From: Desulfobacteraceae bacterium | Lineage (GTDB): Bacteria; Desulfobacterota; Desulfobacteria; Desulfobacterales; Desulfosarcinaceae | Assembly (NCBI GenBank): GCA_003599575.1 | Contig: QZKV01000171.1 | Location: forward strand, 1 to 47,497 | Reading direction: 5' to 3' | DNA length: 47,497 nucleotides | Shown: positions 1 to 7,817 of the stretch, in pieces | Numbering within the stretch: position 1 is the stretch's first letter | How the letters are laid out: every line of letters starts with the position of its first letter | Position numbers and translations under genes: made by a program | Notes under the pieces: generated by a model | Told to the model about the DNA's origin: nothing | Seen by the model: only the letters and a program-made list of their open reading frames with translations | The model's database searches: none

Positions 1-179
1 GCGCGGCACAGGGACACGGTGCGCTGGAGGGTGCCCAGACAGACCCGGCAAGGCCGGCATTGGGCGAGGTGCTGCTCGATCGTTCGGCGGACGGTCCCGT
101 CCAGTTCATTGTCCAGATACTCCGACATGCGGGCGAAAAGATCGCGGCATGCGCGATGATGATGGTTTGGGTCAGGCAT
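1..179 (-). CDS. Anti-sigma factor, zf-HC2 type (N-terminal part; runs off the window)
   Basis: The reading frame starts at the ATG complementary to 177-179 and is open to the window edge, giving 59 residues. After a histidine-rich start (MPDPNHHHRAC) comes a helical segment and the zinc-binding anti-sigma motif H-x3-C-x2-C in HLAQCRPC, about residue 37-44. This is the family signature of cytoplasmic anti-sigma domains that hold an ECF sigma factor inactive. The ATG lies inside the last codons of the ECF sigma gene (ATGCCTGA, 8-base overlap), so the two are translationally coupled, as is usual for sigma/anti-sigma pairs. Whether a transmembrane and periplasmic sensor part follows cannot be seen. 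Identity as zf-HC2 is firm; the inducing signal is unknown. Confidence 0.85.
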   Translation of the reverse strand, partial: MPDPNHHHRACRDLFARMSEYLDNELDGTVRRTIEQHLAQCRPCRVCLGTLQRTVSLCR

Positions 180-789
180 CTTCAAAATAATCTTTCAGTT
201 GATCCCTTAAAAAAAGTCGCGCCCGGTGCAGGCGCACTTTGATGTTGGCGGCCGTCAGATTCAAGATTTGAGCCGCTTCTTCCGTGGAAAAACCCTCCAT
301 GTCTCTCAACACGAGAACCGCGCGATATTTTTCGGGCAGTTCCCAAATCGCCGCGCGCATCTTTTGCCGCAGCTCTTCGTTGAGCACCTGCTCCAGGGGC
401 AGCGCCGCCCATTGCGGCACCTGCTGCTCCACGTCGGCTTCGTCGCCTGGCAAAAAGTCATCCAGGGAAAGCTCGCGCACGGGCGCGAATTTGGACCTGC
501 GCCGTTTTTTTATGCAAACGCTGGCCGCAATCCGGTACAACCAGTTCTTGAACTTGGTCTCCCGCCGGAAATCATTCAGATATCTGAATACGTTTAAGAA
601 AGTCTCCTGAACGAGATCTTCGGCATCACCCACCGCCCCGCACATTTTAAACCCGAAATTGTACAAGGCCCCCTCGTAGCGCTGCACCAGATCGGTGAAA
701 AGGGATTTGTCGCCGGCTTGAATGGCCTGAACCAGAGCAGTATCCGGGTCACTCTTTTTCTGAGATTCGTTCGGTTCGATCATCGGCAT
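172..789 (-). CDS. RNA polymerase sigma factor, ECF (RpoE-like) family
   Basis: The 205-residue protein has the two-domain ECF layout. Sigma region 2 spans about residues 24-100, with the core-binding stretch AEDLVQETFLNVFRYL and the -10 recognition helix NWLYRIAASVCIKKRRR. Region 4 spans about residues 135-190, with the helix-turn-helix STEEAAQILNLTAANIKVRL. A charged linker of about 35 residues joins them. Length is normal for the family. It redirects RNA polymerase to a stress regulon and should be held inactive by the overlapping zf-HC2 gene. An AGGTGA sequence lies about 9 bases before the start; a second ATG two codons in is an alternative start. A 29-residue membrane-peptide gene lies 31 bases upstream on the same strand. 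Confidence 0.93.
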   Translation of the reverse strand: MPMIEPNESQKKSDPDTALVQAIQAGDKSLFTDLVQRYEGALYNFGFKMCGAVGDAEDLVQETFLNVFRYLNDFRRETKFKNWLYRIAASVCIKKRRRSKFAPVRELSLDDFLPGDEADVEQQVPQWAALPLEQVLNEELRQKMRAAIWELPEKYRAVLVLRDMEGFSTEEAAQILNLTAANIKVRLHRARLFLRDQLKDYFEDA

Positions 790-820
790 TGTTGCGTGTC
801 ACCTGACACGCATCGCGCAT

Positions 821-910
821 TCAGGTGGATACACCCAGTTTGGGCAGTATGTAAGCTTGCAGCAAATACCAGACCCCCACCACCGCCGCTAAAACGAGCA
901 CTTCTTGCAT
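821..910 (-). CDS. Small single-pass membrane peptide, 29 residues
   Basis: A short frame starts at ATG 908-910 with a strong Shine-Dalgarno sequence (AAGGAG, 5 bases before the ATG) and stops at 821-823. The peptide begins MQEVLVLAAVVGVWYLLQAY and continues ILPKLGVST. Residues 3-22 are a single hydrophobic helix, followed by a short polar tail containing P-K-L-G. It sits between the sigma-54 activator gene and the ECF sigma gene, all on the minus strand, so it is probably the first gene of the sigma/anti-sigma transcript. Function is unknown. A role as a membrane partner or regulator of the adjacent sigma system is inference from position only. It is too short for usual gene-finding cut-offs. 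Confidence 0.65.
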   Translation of the reverse strand: MQEVLVLAAVVGVWYLLQAYILPKLGVST

Positions 911-1002
911 GGTTTCTCCTTACATAGTCCATGTTTCTCTCAACCTTCGGTAAGGAGACCGGGCCTGGGCAAAAGGTTACAGGGGAGTGTTCCGCGAATG
1001 GC

Positions 1003-2388
1003 TCAACCCCGGCCTCTCAGCGCGGCCGAATCGATTTCATATTTTTTGATTTTATAATGAATGGCCCGCCGGCTGATGCCGAGCAACTTGGCGGCCTCTT
1101 TCTGCACCCCGCCGGATTGTTTGAGCGCTCTGATGATGGCACTGCGTTCGGTATCTTCCAAGGAGAAAGAAGAGTTGCCGGCCACCGGCTCTTCGGGTGC
1201 CATAATGGCCGGCAGGCCGGACAAATGCATATCTTCCGCCCGCAGCACGTTGCCATGGCAGAGAACGATACCGGCTTCAATGGCGTTTTTCAGTTCGCGC
1301 ACATTGCCCGGCCAGGGATAGTTGACCAGGTAGTCCATGGTTTCGGGGGGCATTTTCGCCATCCGTGTGCCGTTATGGCGCGCATACGATGTCATAAAAA
1401 ATTGCGCCAGCAGGGGGATATCTTCTTTGCGGTCGCGCAAACGCGGAATTTGCAAGGTTACGACGCGCAGGCGATAATAAAGGTCTTCACGAAATCGGCC
1501 GTTTTTGATGTCATCGATCAGATCGGAATTGGTGGCCGCAAGAACGCGGCAATCGACCGGATTTTCTTTCAGGTCGCCGATGCGGCGGATCTTGCGATCT
1601 TCCAAAAAACGCAGCAGGCGGACCTGCATTTCGGTGGATATATTGCCGATCTCATCCAGAAAAAGGGTGCCTTTGTCCGCCGTTTCGATCAGTCCGCGCT
1701 TATCGTTGACTGCGTGGGTGAACGCGCCGCGCACATGTCCGAATAGCTCGCTCTCCAAAAGACCCGCCGGCGTGCTGCCGCAGTCCACAACGACAAAAGG
1801 TTGCTTGGATCTGGCGCTCAAACGGTGGATCAAGCGGGCGATACGCTCCTTGCCCACGCCGCTCTCCCCCAGAATGAGCACATTCACATCGCTCAGGGCC
1901 ACTTTTTGCACCAGCCCATAGAGCTCTTTCATTTTGGGACTGATGGAGCTTTCCATGTCATTAAGCAGCGTGTCATCGTCGCCGCCTGACGCCAGACGCG
2001 GATTTTCCTCAAGCACCTTCTTCAATTTGTAAACCAATTCGCGGCCGTCGAATGGTTTGGCGATGTAATCGACCGCGCCGGCCTTGACCGCTTTGACGGC
2101 ATCCGGGATGGTACCGTAGGCCGTCAGAAAAATGATCGGCAATCCGGGATGAAGGGTGCGGGCCTTGATCATCACCTCCATGCCGCTCATGCCGGGCATT
2201 TTCATATCCGATATCATCAAATCGATCTTATTCTCCTTCAACAACCGCAATGCATCCTGTCCGTTCTCCGCCTTGTAGATGGTGAATCCGGAAGATTGCA
2301 GGCGCGCTTCAAGCACCTGAAGAACATTTCGATCATCGTCCACTATCAGAATCGAGGATGGTATGTCCTGGGATAAGGCTGCTGCCAT
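1003..2388 (-). CDS. Sigma-54-dependent response regulator, GlrR/NtrC type
   Basis: The 461-residue protein has three domains. The receiver (about 13-127) has the acidic pair in VDDD, phosphoacceptor D61 and the lysine in AKPF. The AAA+ sigma-54 activator domain (about 150-375) has Walker A GESGVGKE (174-181) and Walker B LFLDEI (242-247). A Fis-type helix-turn-helix (about 415-455) contains EAAKLLGISRRAIHYKIKKY. It should bind enhancer DNA and remodel sigma-54 polymerase when phosphorylated. The sigma-54 contact loop reads GAFTHA (221-226) rather than the usual GAFTGA. The gene follows a lipoprotein gene by 23 bases and a kinase gene further upstream, the same order as E. coli glrK-qseG-glrR, so the kinase at 3287-4834 is the likely partner. 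The start has an AGGAT about 10 bases upstream. Confidence 0.92.
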   Translation of the reverse strand: MAAALSQDIPSSILIVDDDRNVLQVLEARLQSSGFTIYKAENGQDALRLLKENKIDLMISDMKMPGMSGMEVMIKARTLHPGLPIIFLTAYGTIPDAVKAVKAGAVDYIAKPFDGRELVYKLKKVLEENPRLASGGDDDTLLNDMESSISPKMKELYGLVQKVALSDVNVLILGESGVGKERIARLIHRLSARSKQPFVVVDCGSTPAGLLESELFGHVRGAFTHAVNDKRGLIETADKGTLFLDEIGNISTEMQVRLLRFLEDRKIRRIGDLKENPVDCRVLAATNSDLIDDIKNGRFREDLYYRLRVVTLQIPRLRDRKEDIPLLAQFFMTSYARHNGTRMAKMPPETMDYLVNYPWPGNVRELKNAIEAGIVLCHGNVLRAEDMHLSGLPAIMAPEEPVAGNSSFSLEDTERSAIIRALKQSGGVQKEAAKLLGISRRAIHYKIKKYEIDSAALRGRG

Positions 2389-2411
2389 GTCGAATTCATC
2401 CTAATAGACTG

Positions 2412-3092
2412 TTAATCGGCTGAGGGGATTGCGTTTTTTTTCTTTTGAATTTTTTCGTCAATTTTTTCGAAGGCGCTAATCTGTTCATTCAGCCGTGATA
2501 TTTCCTTTTCAAGGGCTTTGATCTTTTTATCTTTAAGATCGATTGTTTTTCCGGCCTCATCCAACTGTTTTTTGACACGCTTCAACTCTTGGTTGGCCCC
2601 CGCCAAAAGCCTATCCGGCATTCGGGGGTCGCTTTCCCCTTCCGAGCTGACCGGAACATAAGAGAAAATCATTTTTTCTTTTAAAACCGGAGCGAACAGG
2701 GCCGGATTTTCATAGTTGGGGTGGCCGACCGCATACTGCATCCAGCTATCCCATAAATTCAAGGCTTCCTTGTACTCCTCGAGTGTGTTTGCGGACATCA
2801 AGCGGGAGCAGGTCAGCCCGTATAAAGCCATCCTGGACATCTCCGGATTGGCCGTCTGCTCCCGAATGGATTCGAATTGGCGCGCCGATTTTTCATAGTC
2901 CCTGGTGTGGTAAAGGTCAACAGCGGCGATGTAATTTTTCAGTTCCACCGGGGATGAGCCTGCTTGCGGTCCTGCAGGCCTTTCTCTAAAGGGAAAAAGG
3001 CATCCGCCCGTTACCATGATAAGCCCCAGGCAAACCAACCCGATTGTCAGGCGCTGCAGATATCTCTTTGAAAACTTAAGAGCGCTGTTCAT
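2412..3092 (-). CDS. Lipoprotein with helical repeat and coiled coil (QseG-like position)
   Basis: The 226-residue protein starts with a basic stretch and a hydrophobic signal (about residues 13-30) ending in a lipobox, VTGGC. It is therefore an exported lipoprotein acylated at the cysteine near residue 31. The middle (about 50-140) looks like TPR-type helices (YIAAVDLYHTRDYEKSARQF). The C-terminal part (about 165-220) is a charged coiled coil. It lies between the sensor kinase and the sigma-54 activator genes, where enterobacteria carry the outer-membrane lipoprotein QseG that signals to the kinase GlrK/QseE. The same role here is inferred from gene order and architecture, not from clear sequence identity. 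Confidence 0.8.
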   Translation of the reverse strand: MNSALKFSKRYLQRLTIGLVCLGLIMVTGGCLFPFRERPAGPQAGSSPVELKNYIAAVDLYHTRDYEKSARQFESIREQTANPEMSRMALYGLTCSRLMSANTLEEYKEALNLWDSWMQYAVGHPNYENPALFAPVLKEKMIFSYVPVSSEGESDPRMPDRLLAGANQELKRVKKQLDEAGKTIDLKDKKIKALEKEISRLNEQISAFEKIDEKIQKKKNAIPSAD

Positions 3093-3286
3093 GTGTCGTC
3101 CAAAGGGCCTTTTTCATCCGCTCCATGAAAGAGATCGGTTTCTCCGAAATCCACGCGGTTTGCTTAATCCTTTTGTATACCATCTGCCTGTTCATGCGCA
3201 ACATATATCCCAAGGGATTTTATTGCCGGTTCGGGCGCAAATGCTTTATACCCAAGGATTCAGAGCCGGGATCAGCGCGAAGGGTT

Positions 3287-4834
3287 TTAATCCTCGGCCG
3301 GTTCCGCCACCTGCATATGCATGGTGATTTCGTTTGGAAGTACGACCGGCAAGGTGAAGCTGAAGGTGGTCCCCTGGCCGATTTGACTTTCCACCCAAAT
3401 GGTGCCGCCATGCGCCTCGATGATATTTTTAGTGATGCTCAGCCCCAGACCGACGCCATCCTGATGTTCCCGGGCGGTAGCGGCCCGGTAGAATTTGTTG
3501 AACAGCTTCCCCTGATCCTCTTCAAGAATGCCCGGACCCGTATCGATCACCCTGAATGTGATCCGGTTGCTCTTGTCCACGGAACCGGTGCGTATCCAAA
3601 TCCGGGTTTTGTGATCGGAGAATTTGATGGCATTGCCGATGAGATTCAGGAATACCTGCTGAAGATATTGAGCATCGCCAAGCACATCGGGCGTTTCCGG
3701 TGAAATTTCAGAAGTGATCTGGACTTGCTTGGCCTCCGCGGAGGGTTTCAGCCGCTCAACGCATACGGTCACCAGGGCGTAGGTGTCCACGGGCTCATGA
3801 AGCAGCTTCAGTGCGCCGGGTTCCAGACGGGAAGCCTGCATGAGATGATTGAGCAGGTCGCAGATCCGGCCGATCTCGGAACCGGCGATCTCGAGAAATT
3901 TTCTCTGGCGGCTGTTGATCGGCCCCATGACTTCCTCTTCGATCATGTTCACCGATTCGCGAATAGAGGTCAAAGGCGTGCGGATCTCATGGCTCAACAT
4001 GGAAATAAAGTCGGACCGCAGCTGTTCCTCCTGCCGCAAACGAGCGGCCATCTCGTTGAATGCCGCGGCCAATTCGCCGAATTCGTCCCGGGAATGGATT
4101 TTAAGCGGTTCACTGTGGCGATCCTTTGAAATGGAACGAATCCCGCTCATCAGATCTTTAAGCGGCCGGATCATGGAGTACGCTAAAAAGACCACTCCCA
4201 AGAGGCCGACCACGCTTGAAACACCCAACCCGATCAAAGCGTTATGAATGGACTGAATGCCTCGCCGGTTCAGTTCGCGGGTGGCATTTTCCACCTCAAG
4301 CTGATTTTCCTGTCGGGCCGTGGAGATCTTTTCGATCCAATCGTTGATGACTTTTTCCGGAATCCAAAGATTTTCGGACGATGTCCCTCGCCCCGGTGAG
4401 GATTGATCAACGGTCAAAGCATATTCACTGTAGGCTTCAAAAACTTCTTTCCAGTGGGGTGAAATGCGCTCCTGGGCGCCCAAAGCCAGAATTTTGATCA
4501 AGCCGCCCTCGAATTCCTTGCGCGCATTTGTAAAAAAAGTAAGGTAATCTTCCTTTTTCAGCAGGTTGTACTTCTTTTCGTTTTCCTCCATGCTGATCAG
4601 ATTTTCGAGGATGCGTTTGGAATAATCGGAAATAGCATAATTTTTACTGACGATACTTTCCGAAATATGCACCACTTGTTGAAAATGCATGTAAAGGAGC
4701 ACTATCGTTCCATAAAAAATGGTAACGATGGCAAAAAACCATATCAGCAGTTTGCCTGTAATCCCATAGCTTGGGTCCATCAACCGGACCGCCCTGATTT
4801 TATCCAATAGCCTCAGTTTCATCACCATTTCCAT
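3287..4834 (-). CDS. Sensor histidine kinase with HAMP domain (GlrK/QseE-like)
   Basis: The 515-residue membrane kinase has a first transmembrane helix (about 27-49), a helical periplasmic region of about 150 residues, a second transmembrane helix (about 199-221), HAMP (about 221-274), HisKA with H282 in SHEIRTPLTSI, and an HATPase_c domain with N box (NLIGNAIKFS), G1 (DTGPGI) and G2 (GVGLGLSI). All catalytic motifs are present. It heads a kinase-lipoprotein-sigma-54 activator series and should phosphorylate the activator at 1003-2388. The periplasmic part is mostly alpha-helical with no PAS or Cache motif, as in GlrK. The start is ambiguous: an internal ATG at codon 5 has a GGAAATGGTG upstream. 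The next gene upstream is more than 450 bases away. Confidence 0.9.
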   Translation of the reverse strand: MEMVMKLRLLDKIRAVRLMDPSYGITGKLLIWFFAIVTIFYGTIVLLYMHFQQVVHISESIVSKNYAISDYSKRILENLISMEENEKKYNLLKKEDYLTFFTNARKEFEGGLIKILALGAQERISPHWKEVFEAYSEYALTVDQSSPGRGTSSENLWIPEKVINDWIEKISTARQENQLEVENATRELNRRGIQSIHNALIGLGVSSVVGLLGVVFLAYSMIRPLKDLMSGIRSISKDRHSEPLKIHSRDEFGELAAAFNEMAARLRQEEQLRSDFISMLSHEIRTPLTSIRESVNMIEEEVMGPINSRQRKFLEIAGSEIGRICDLLNHLMQASRLEPGALKLLHEPVDTYALVTVCVERLKPSAEAKQVQITSEISPETPDVLGDAQYLQQVFLNLIGNAIKFSDHKTRIWIRTGSVDKSNRITFRVIDTGPGILEEDQGKLFNKFYRAATAREHQDGVGLGLSITKNIIEAHGGTIWVESQIGQGTTFSFTLPVVLPNEITMHMQVAEPAED

Positions 4835-5299
4835 GAACTTGCCAGCACTCTAGCAGAATCCGGCGGACAAATCAATTTGGCTTGTATGGCTGCAGCAAAT
4901 TCCAATCGAACATTGTTGACTGAACCCGGCCTGCCCATCCAATGACTTCTTCTGCAGAAACTCCGCCAAAAATATGTCAAACTTGCTTTATGGAGGCTGA
5001 ATTTGGTTTCAGTTGGAATTGCGGATAGGCTTGAACACCCGCAGCTCCACACCGGTGGGACCGCTGCGCTTGTCCCGGCTTGCCGGTCGACCGTGCACCG
5101 GATTTCCGGACGCCTGCAATTTTTGTAATTGCGCGGGAAAAAATAAGCCCCCGAACTCCTCCTTCAAAATGAGCCTTTAACCAATCCTCTGATTTTGCAG
5201 TATTTAATCCGACAAAAAAATAGGCATGCATATTGCTATCTTCTGAAGAATGTCACCTTTGGACCCAGGAAGAAGCAGCATTAACCCTAATGAGATCGG
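4835..5299. other. Intergenic region, 465 bases, no supported gene
   Basis: This lies between the minus-strand kinase and the plus-strand small protein, so it should hold outward-facing promoters for both. The open frames present have no plausible ribosome site and odd composition. A stretch around 4998-5060 resembles one at 38172-38235: both share CAGTTGGAAT followed by GGCTT-AA-C. Both may be decayed copies of one repeat. I could not place a promoter with confidence. Confidence 0.4.
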
Positions 5300-5308
5300 A
5301 TGAGATTA

Positions 5309-5494
5309 ATGAAAAATGCTTACGCGAAAACCTGCCTGGTAGAAAGACGCCTCTCGATTGAGCGGCGCAGTTTCTCTTACTCCAACCATATACCAGAAAG
5401 GCGCTCGGGAATAGATCGGCGCAAAGATCCGCAAGCCGTGAACCAGAGCGAAAGACCCTCCTATATCTCCATCGTTTGGCAGGCAAAAGGTTGA
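5309..5494 (+). CDS. Small basic protein with ERR...RRSGIDRRK motif
   Basis: The frame runs 61 residues from ATG 5309 (an upstream in-frame ATG at 5300 is also possible; GGATGAG lies just before 5309). The sequence has two arginine-rich blocks, ERRLSIERR and ERRSGIDRRK, resembling the 'RRSGxDRR' segments common in short Desulfobacterota proteins; the protein at 40798-41262 starts with a similar arginine block. No signal peptide or membrane helix is visible. Function is unknown. The arginine clusters suggest binding to nucleic acid or membrane phosphate groups, but that is speculation. It is expressed in the direction of the surface protein at 5720, about 225 bases downstream. Confidence 0.5.
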   Translation: MKNAYAKTCLVERRLSIERRSFSYSNHIPERRSGIDRRKDPQAVNQSERPSYISIVWQAKG

Positions 5495-5613
5495 TGGTTT
5501 CGTAAAGGTCCACCACTGAGAGACCAGGGGCGATCCTTAAAGTTGAGCAATTTCTGTGAGGCGCTCATCGATTCCTGTGGTGAAAGGCCCCTTTTACGAA
5601 TTGAAAAATCAAC
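5490..5613. repeat. Imperfect inverted repeat, about 124 bases
   Basis: The left end GTTGATGGTTTCGTAAAGG (from 5490) and the reverse complement of the right end (GTTGATTTTTCAATTCGTAAA...) align with small gaps. Agreement continues into CCACCAC on both sides, giving arms of roughly 30 bases around a 55-base centre. The GATGGTTTCGTAAA/TTTACGAA pairing resembles a dispersed hairpin element I associate with Desulfobacterales genomes; that is recollection, not a search. It lies between two plus-strand genes and overlaps the last codons of the small protein. Confidence 0.5.
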
Positions 5614-5719
5614 TTCTCCGAACCCGGATGGTCGGTTTTTATAAAGTAGGCAAAAACTCCGAGACCAGTTGAGCACTCTCGTGATTTTCCGACGTATGCT
5701 CCCAAGAGGCCACGATATC

Positions 5720-6994
5720 ATGATCCAGCGATTGTTCTCAGTTCTAACAGTAATTGGCTTGTTCGCCTTTATGACCCTCACCTTTACCGCGGACGCCGAT
5801 GCCGCGCAAGTATCCCTGGCGTGGGACGGCGCGGCCGGATCCGTCTCCGGTTATCGCCTTTTTACCCGGACTCAAGCCCAAACCTACGATTATGCATCGC
5901 CCACTTGGGATGGAACCACCAATACCTGCACCCTCGATGGATTAGACGAGAGTGCCATCCATTACTTCGTCGTTCGGGCCTATGACAGCCAGGGCAATGA
6001 AAGCACGGATTCAAACGAGGTCATGTTCCGGGCTTCCTCTCCAGCCTCGATACCAGCGCAGACATCCGATCCGGTGCCCCCGGATCTCCCCACGGCCCTT
6101 ACCCCGGCGGGAAATGCCCAGGGAGTGGCACTCGAGCCGGAATTGGTGACAAGTCCGTTCAAGGATCCGACTGCGGGAGACTACCACACCAACACACGCT
6201 GGCAAGTCTTCCGATCTGACGATGACGTGCTCGTCTTCGACCTCTACAGCAATATCTACCTGACTCGTCTGAGCGTTCCGCCGCTGGTGCTTGATGGCGG
6301 CGGTGCGTACTATTGGACCGCCCAGCACTACAATCAGGCCGGCGCGGGCTCCCCGCCTGCAAGCAGCCTCACATTTTCGACCGCCGATCGGGCAGCGGAC
6401 GCTGACGCCGACGGCGTTCCCGACAGCCAGGAAATTGCAGCTGAAACGGACCTCGACCGCGACGGCCGTTCGGACGGCGAGCAGGCCGACATGATACGTT
6501 TCCTATCTGTTTCGGGTGATCAGAAAATCGGCCTTCAGGCCAGCGCCGCATCGGCTACAGTCCGGTTGGAAGCCGCGCAATCCGTCGATGCGTCCACGGT
6601 CAGCAACCCCAAAGCCTTCCAGCCCAGCCTGCCCGTTGGCTTGTACAATTTTAAAATCACCCTGGATCAGCCGGGTGAATCGGTGATGGTCAAAATCCAT
6701 TTCTCGAATCAGGTTAACGAGCAAAATCATTTTTACATGTTCGATCCGGCCATGGGTTACATTGATTTCGGTACGGCCGGCCTGATCGCACCGGATGGGC
6801 AAACCGCCGCGTTCACCTTCCAGGATGGCGGGGAAGGCGACATGGATGGCGTCGAGAACGGCATCATCGTCTCCCTGGGGGGCTACGGCAGCACCCCTCC
6901 CCCCCAAACCGCGCCCGCGGTGGCGAGCGGTAGCGCAAGCGGCGGGGGCGGCGGCGGAGGCGGCTGTTTCATCAGCACCCTGTTGAATCCCTAA
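5720..6994 (+). CDS. Exported surface protein: fibronectin III, calcium-type repeat, choice-of-anchor U
   Basis: From ATG 5720 (AGAGG about 11 bases upstream) the protein is 424 residues and begins with a clear signal peptide ending near TADADA-AQ. An upstream in-frame ATG at 5669 would only add a non-signal extension. A fibronectin type III domain follows (about 28-105, ending YFVVRAYDSQGNES), then a second beta-rich segment. Next is a calcium-binding type-3-like stretch (DADGVPDSQEI, DLDRDGRSDGEQ, about 240-265) and a C-terminal domain with GDMDGVENGIIV typical of the 'choice-of-anchor U' domain. The end is a glycine run followed by CFISTLLNP. In relatives CFI(A/S)T is followed by about 20 more residues including a hydrophobic anchor, which is missing here. 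It is probably displayed on or released from the cell surface. Confidence 0.8.
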   Translation: MIQRLFSVLTVIGLFAFMTLTFTADADAAQVSLAWDGAAGSVSGYRLFTRTQAQTYDYASPTWDGTTNTCTLDGLDESAIHYFVVRAYDSQGNESTDSNEVMFRASSPASIPAQTSDPVPPDLPTALTPAGNAQGVALEPELVTSPFKDPTAGDYHTNTRWQVFRSDDDVLVFDLYSNIYLTRLSVPPLVLDGGGAYYWTAQHYNQAGAGSPPASSLTFSTADRAADADADGVPDSQEIAAETDLDRDGRSDGEQADMIRFLSVSGDQKIGLQASAASATVRLEAAQSVDASTVSNPKAFQPSLPVGLYNFKITLDQPGESVMVKIHFSNQVNEQNHFYMFDPAMGYIDFGTAGLIAPDGQTAAFTFQDGGEGDMDGVENGIIVSLGGYGSTPPPQTAPAVASGSASGGGGGGGGCFISTLLNP

Positions 6995-7013
6995 AATCAA
7001 CTTTCCCCTGCAA

Positions 7014-7056
7014 ACGGGCAAATGGAGATGAATTCCTCCCATTTCCATTTGCCCGT
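7014..7056. terminator. Perfect 13-bp hairpin after the surface-protein gene
   Basis: ACGGGCAAATGGA at 7014-7026 pairs exactly with TCCATTTGCCCGT at 7044-7056, leaving a 17-base loop. It begins 20 bases after the stop codon of the surface-protein gene, where a terminator or mRNA-stabilising hairpin is expected. There is no T-run on either strand, so it is not a classical intrinsic terminator. It may stall exonucleases or be a repeat. Confidence 0.5.
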
Positions 7057-7397
7057 CCCATCCGACCGCGGGCCTGAAAGATTCTGTCCGCTCATTTCAT
7101 GCAGTTTGAAAAAAATCAATTTCGAACCTGCTCAACTTCTGAGAAGTCGCTACTTGACTGGTTCTCAAACCTTCTTAACGTGAGGGTGTTTCCAACTTCC
7201 CATTCGCGGTTGATGGTTCCGGCCCGATCAGGTCCCCCCTGCGACGCTTGTTGTACCGATGTCTCGGCCGCATGTTTTCATCCAGATGCGGCACGCGGCA
7301 CTTGACTTGATGCTTTCAAGGGGCTAAAAACCAGGGTATTCTGCCCAGAACTAAATCCGGTTTTAAATTCGCTTCTTCGGCTCAGGAAGGAAAAGTT
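7057..7397. other. Intergenic region, 341 bases, no supported gene
   Basis: An open frame on the plus strand here (7099-7305) lacks a ribosome site and has no recognisable domain, so I do not call it. ACTTCTGAGAAGT around 7135-7147 is a short perfect palindrome (6-base arms, 1-base centre) that could be an operator for the pair of genes starting at 7398; no consensus promoter is obvious. Confidence 0.35.
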
Positions 7398-7817
7398 ATG
7401 CTTCGCTTAGGCTCACCACCGTCCGAAACCCGTGAAATGGATCTGGATGATATCTTTCTTTCCCGCCTGAAGTTAATGATCATAATGGCCAAGTCGTTTC
7501 TGAACGGATGTCCCTTGGGTGAACATCGCCGCCGCGCCATGCTTGAAAATGCACGCTATATTGAAACCGAGTGCGTTGATTTGGGCGATATGCATTCCGG
7601 ATTTCTGGACAGGCCTGAAGGTTCGGGGGAAGTCGAGTACGATCACGTATTTTATCAGCGGGTCAAACTGCTGGCCGTCATGGTCAAAGCCGCTGCCAAG
7701 GGCTTCCCTATGGGCGAGCACCGTGAATCCGCCATGCGTGAAAACCTGGATAGCATTTGCCACACGTTGATGTTCAACAGCCAGCCCGAAGATATGGCTT
7801 TTTTGAAGGTGGCCTGA
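7398..7817 (+). CDS. Uncharacterised protein made of two internal repeats
   Basis: The 139-residue protein consists of two similar copies, residues about 16-56 and 81-121. Each has an F..R.KL...M.K helix followed by G.P.GEHR..AM.EN. The two GEH motifs (41-43 and 106-108) are 65 residues apart. It appears soluble and helical with no signal peptide. An AAGGA lies about 8 bases before the ATG. Its stop codon is immediately followed by the start of a single-domain receiver, so the two are almost certainly co-translated and may be functional partners. I do not recognise the family; conserved H and E residues in both halves could bind a metal or ligand, but this is speculation. Confidence 0.8.
   Translation: MLRLGSPPSETREMDLDDIFLSRLKLMIIMAKSFLNGCPLGEHRRRAMLENARYIETECVDLGDMHSGFLDRPEGSGEVEYDHVFYQRVKLLAVMVKAAAKGFPMGEHRESAMRENLDSICHTLMFNSQPEDMAFLKVA

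Noticed and set aside
7099..7305. A 68-codon plus-strand frame in the gap before the repeat protein
   Set aside because: No ribosome site, no domain, cysteine-rich odd composition.
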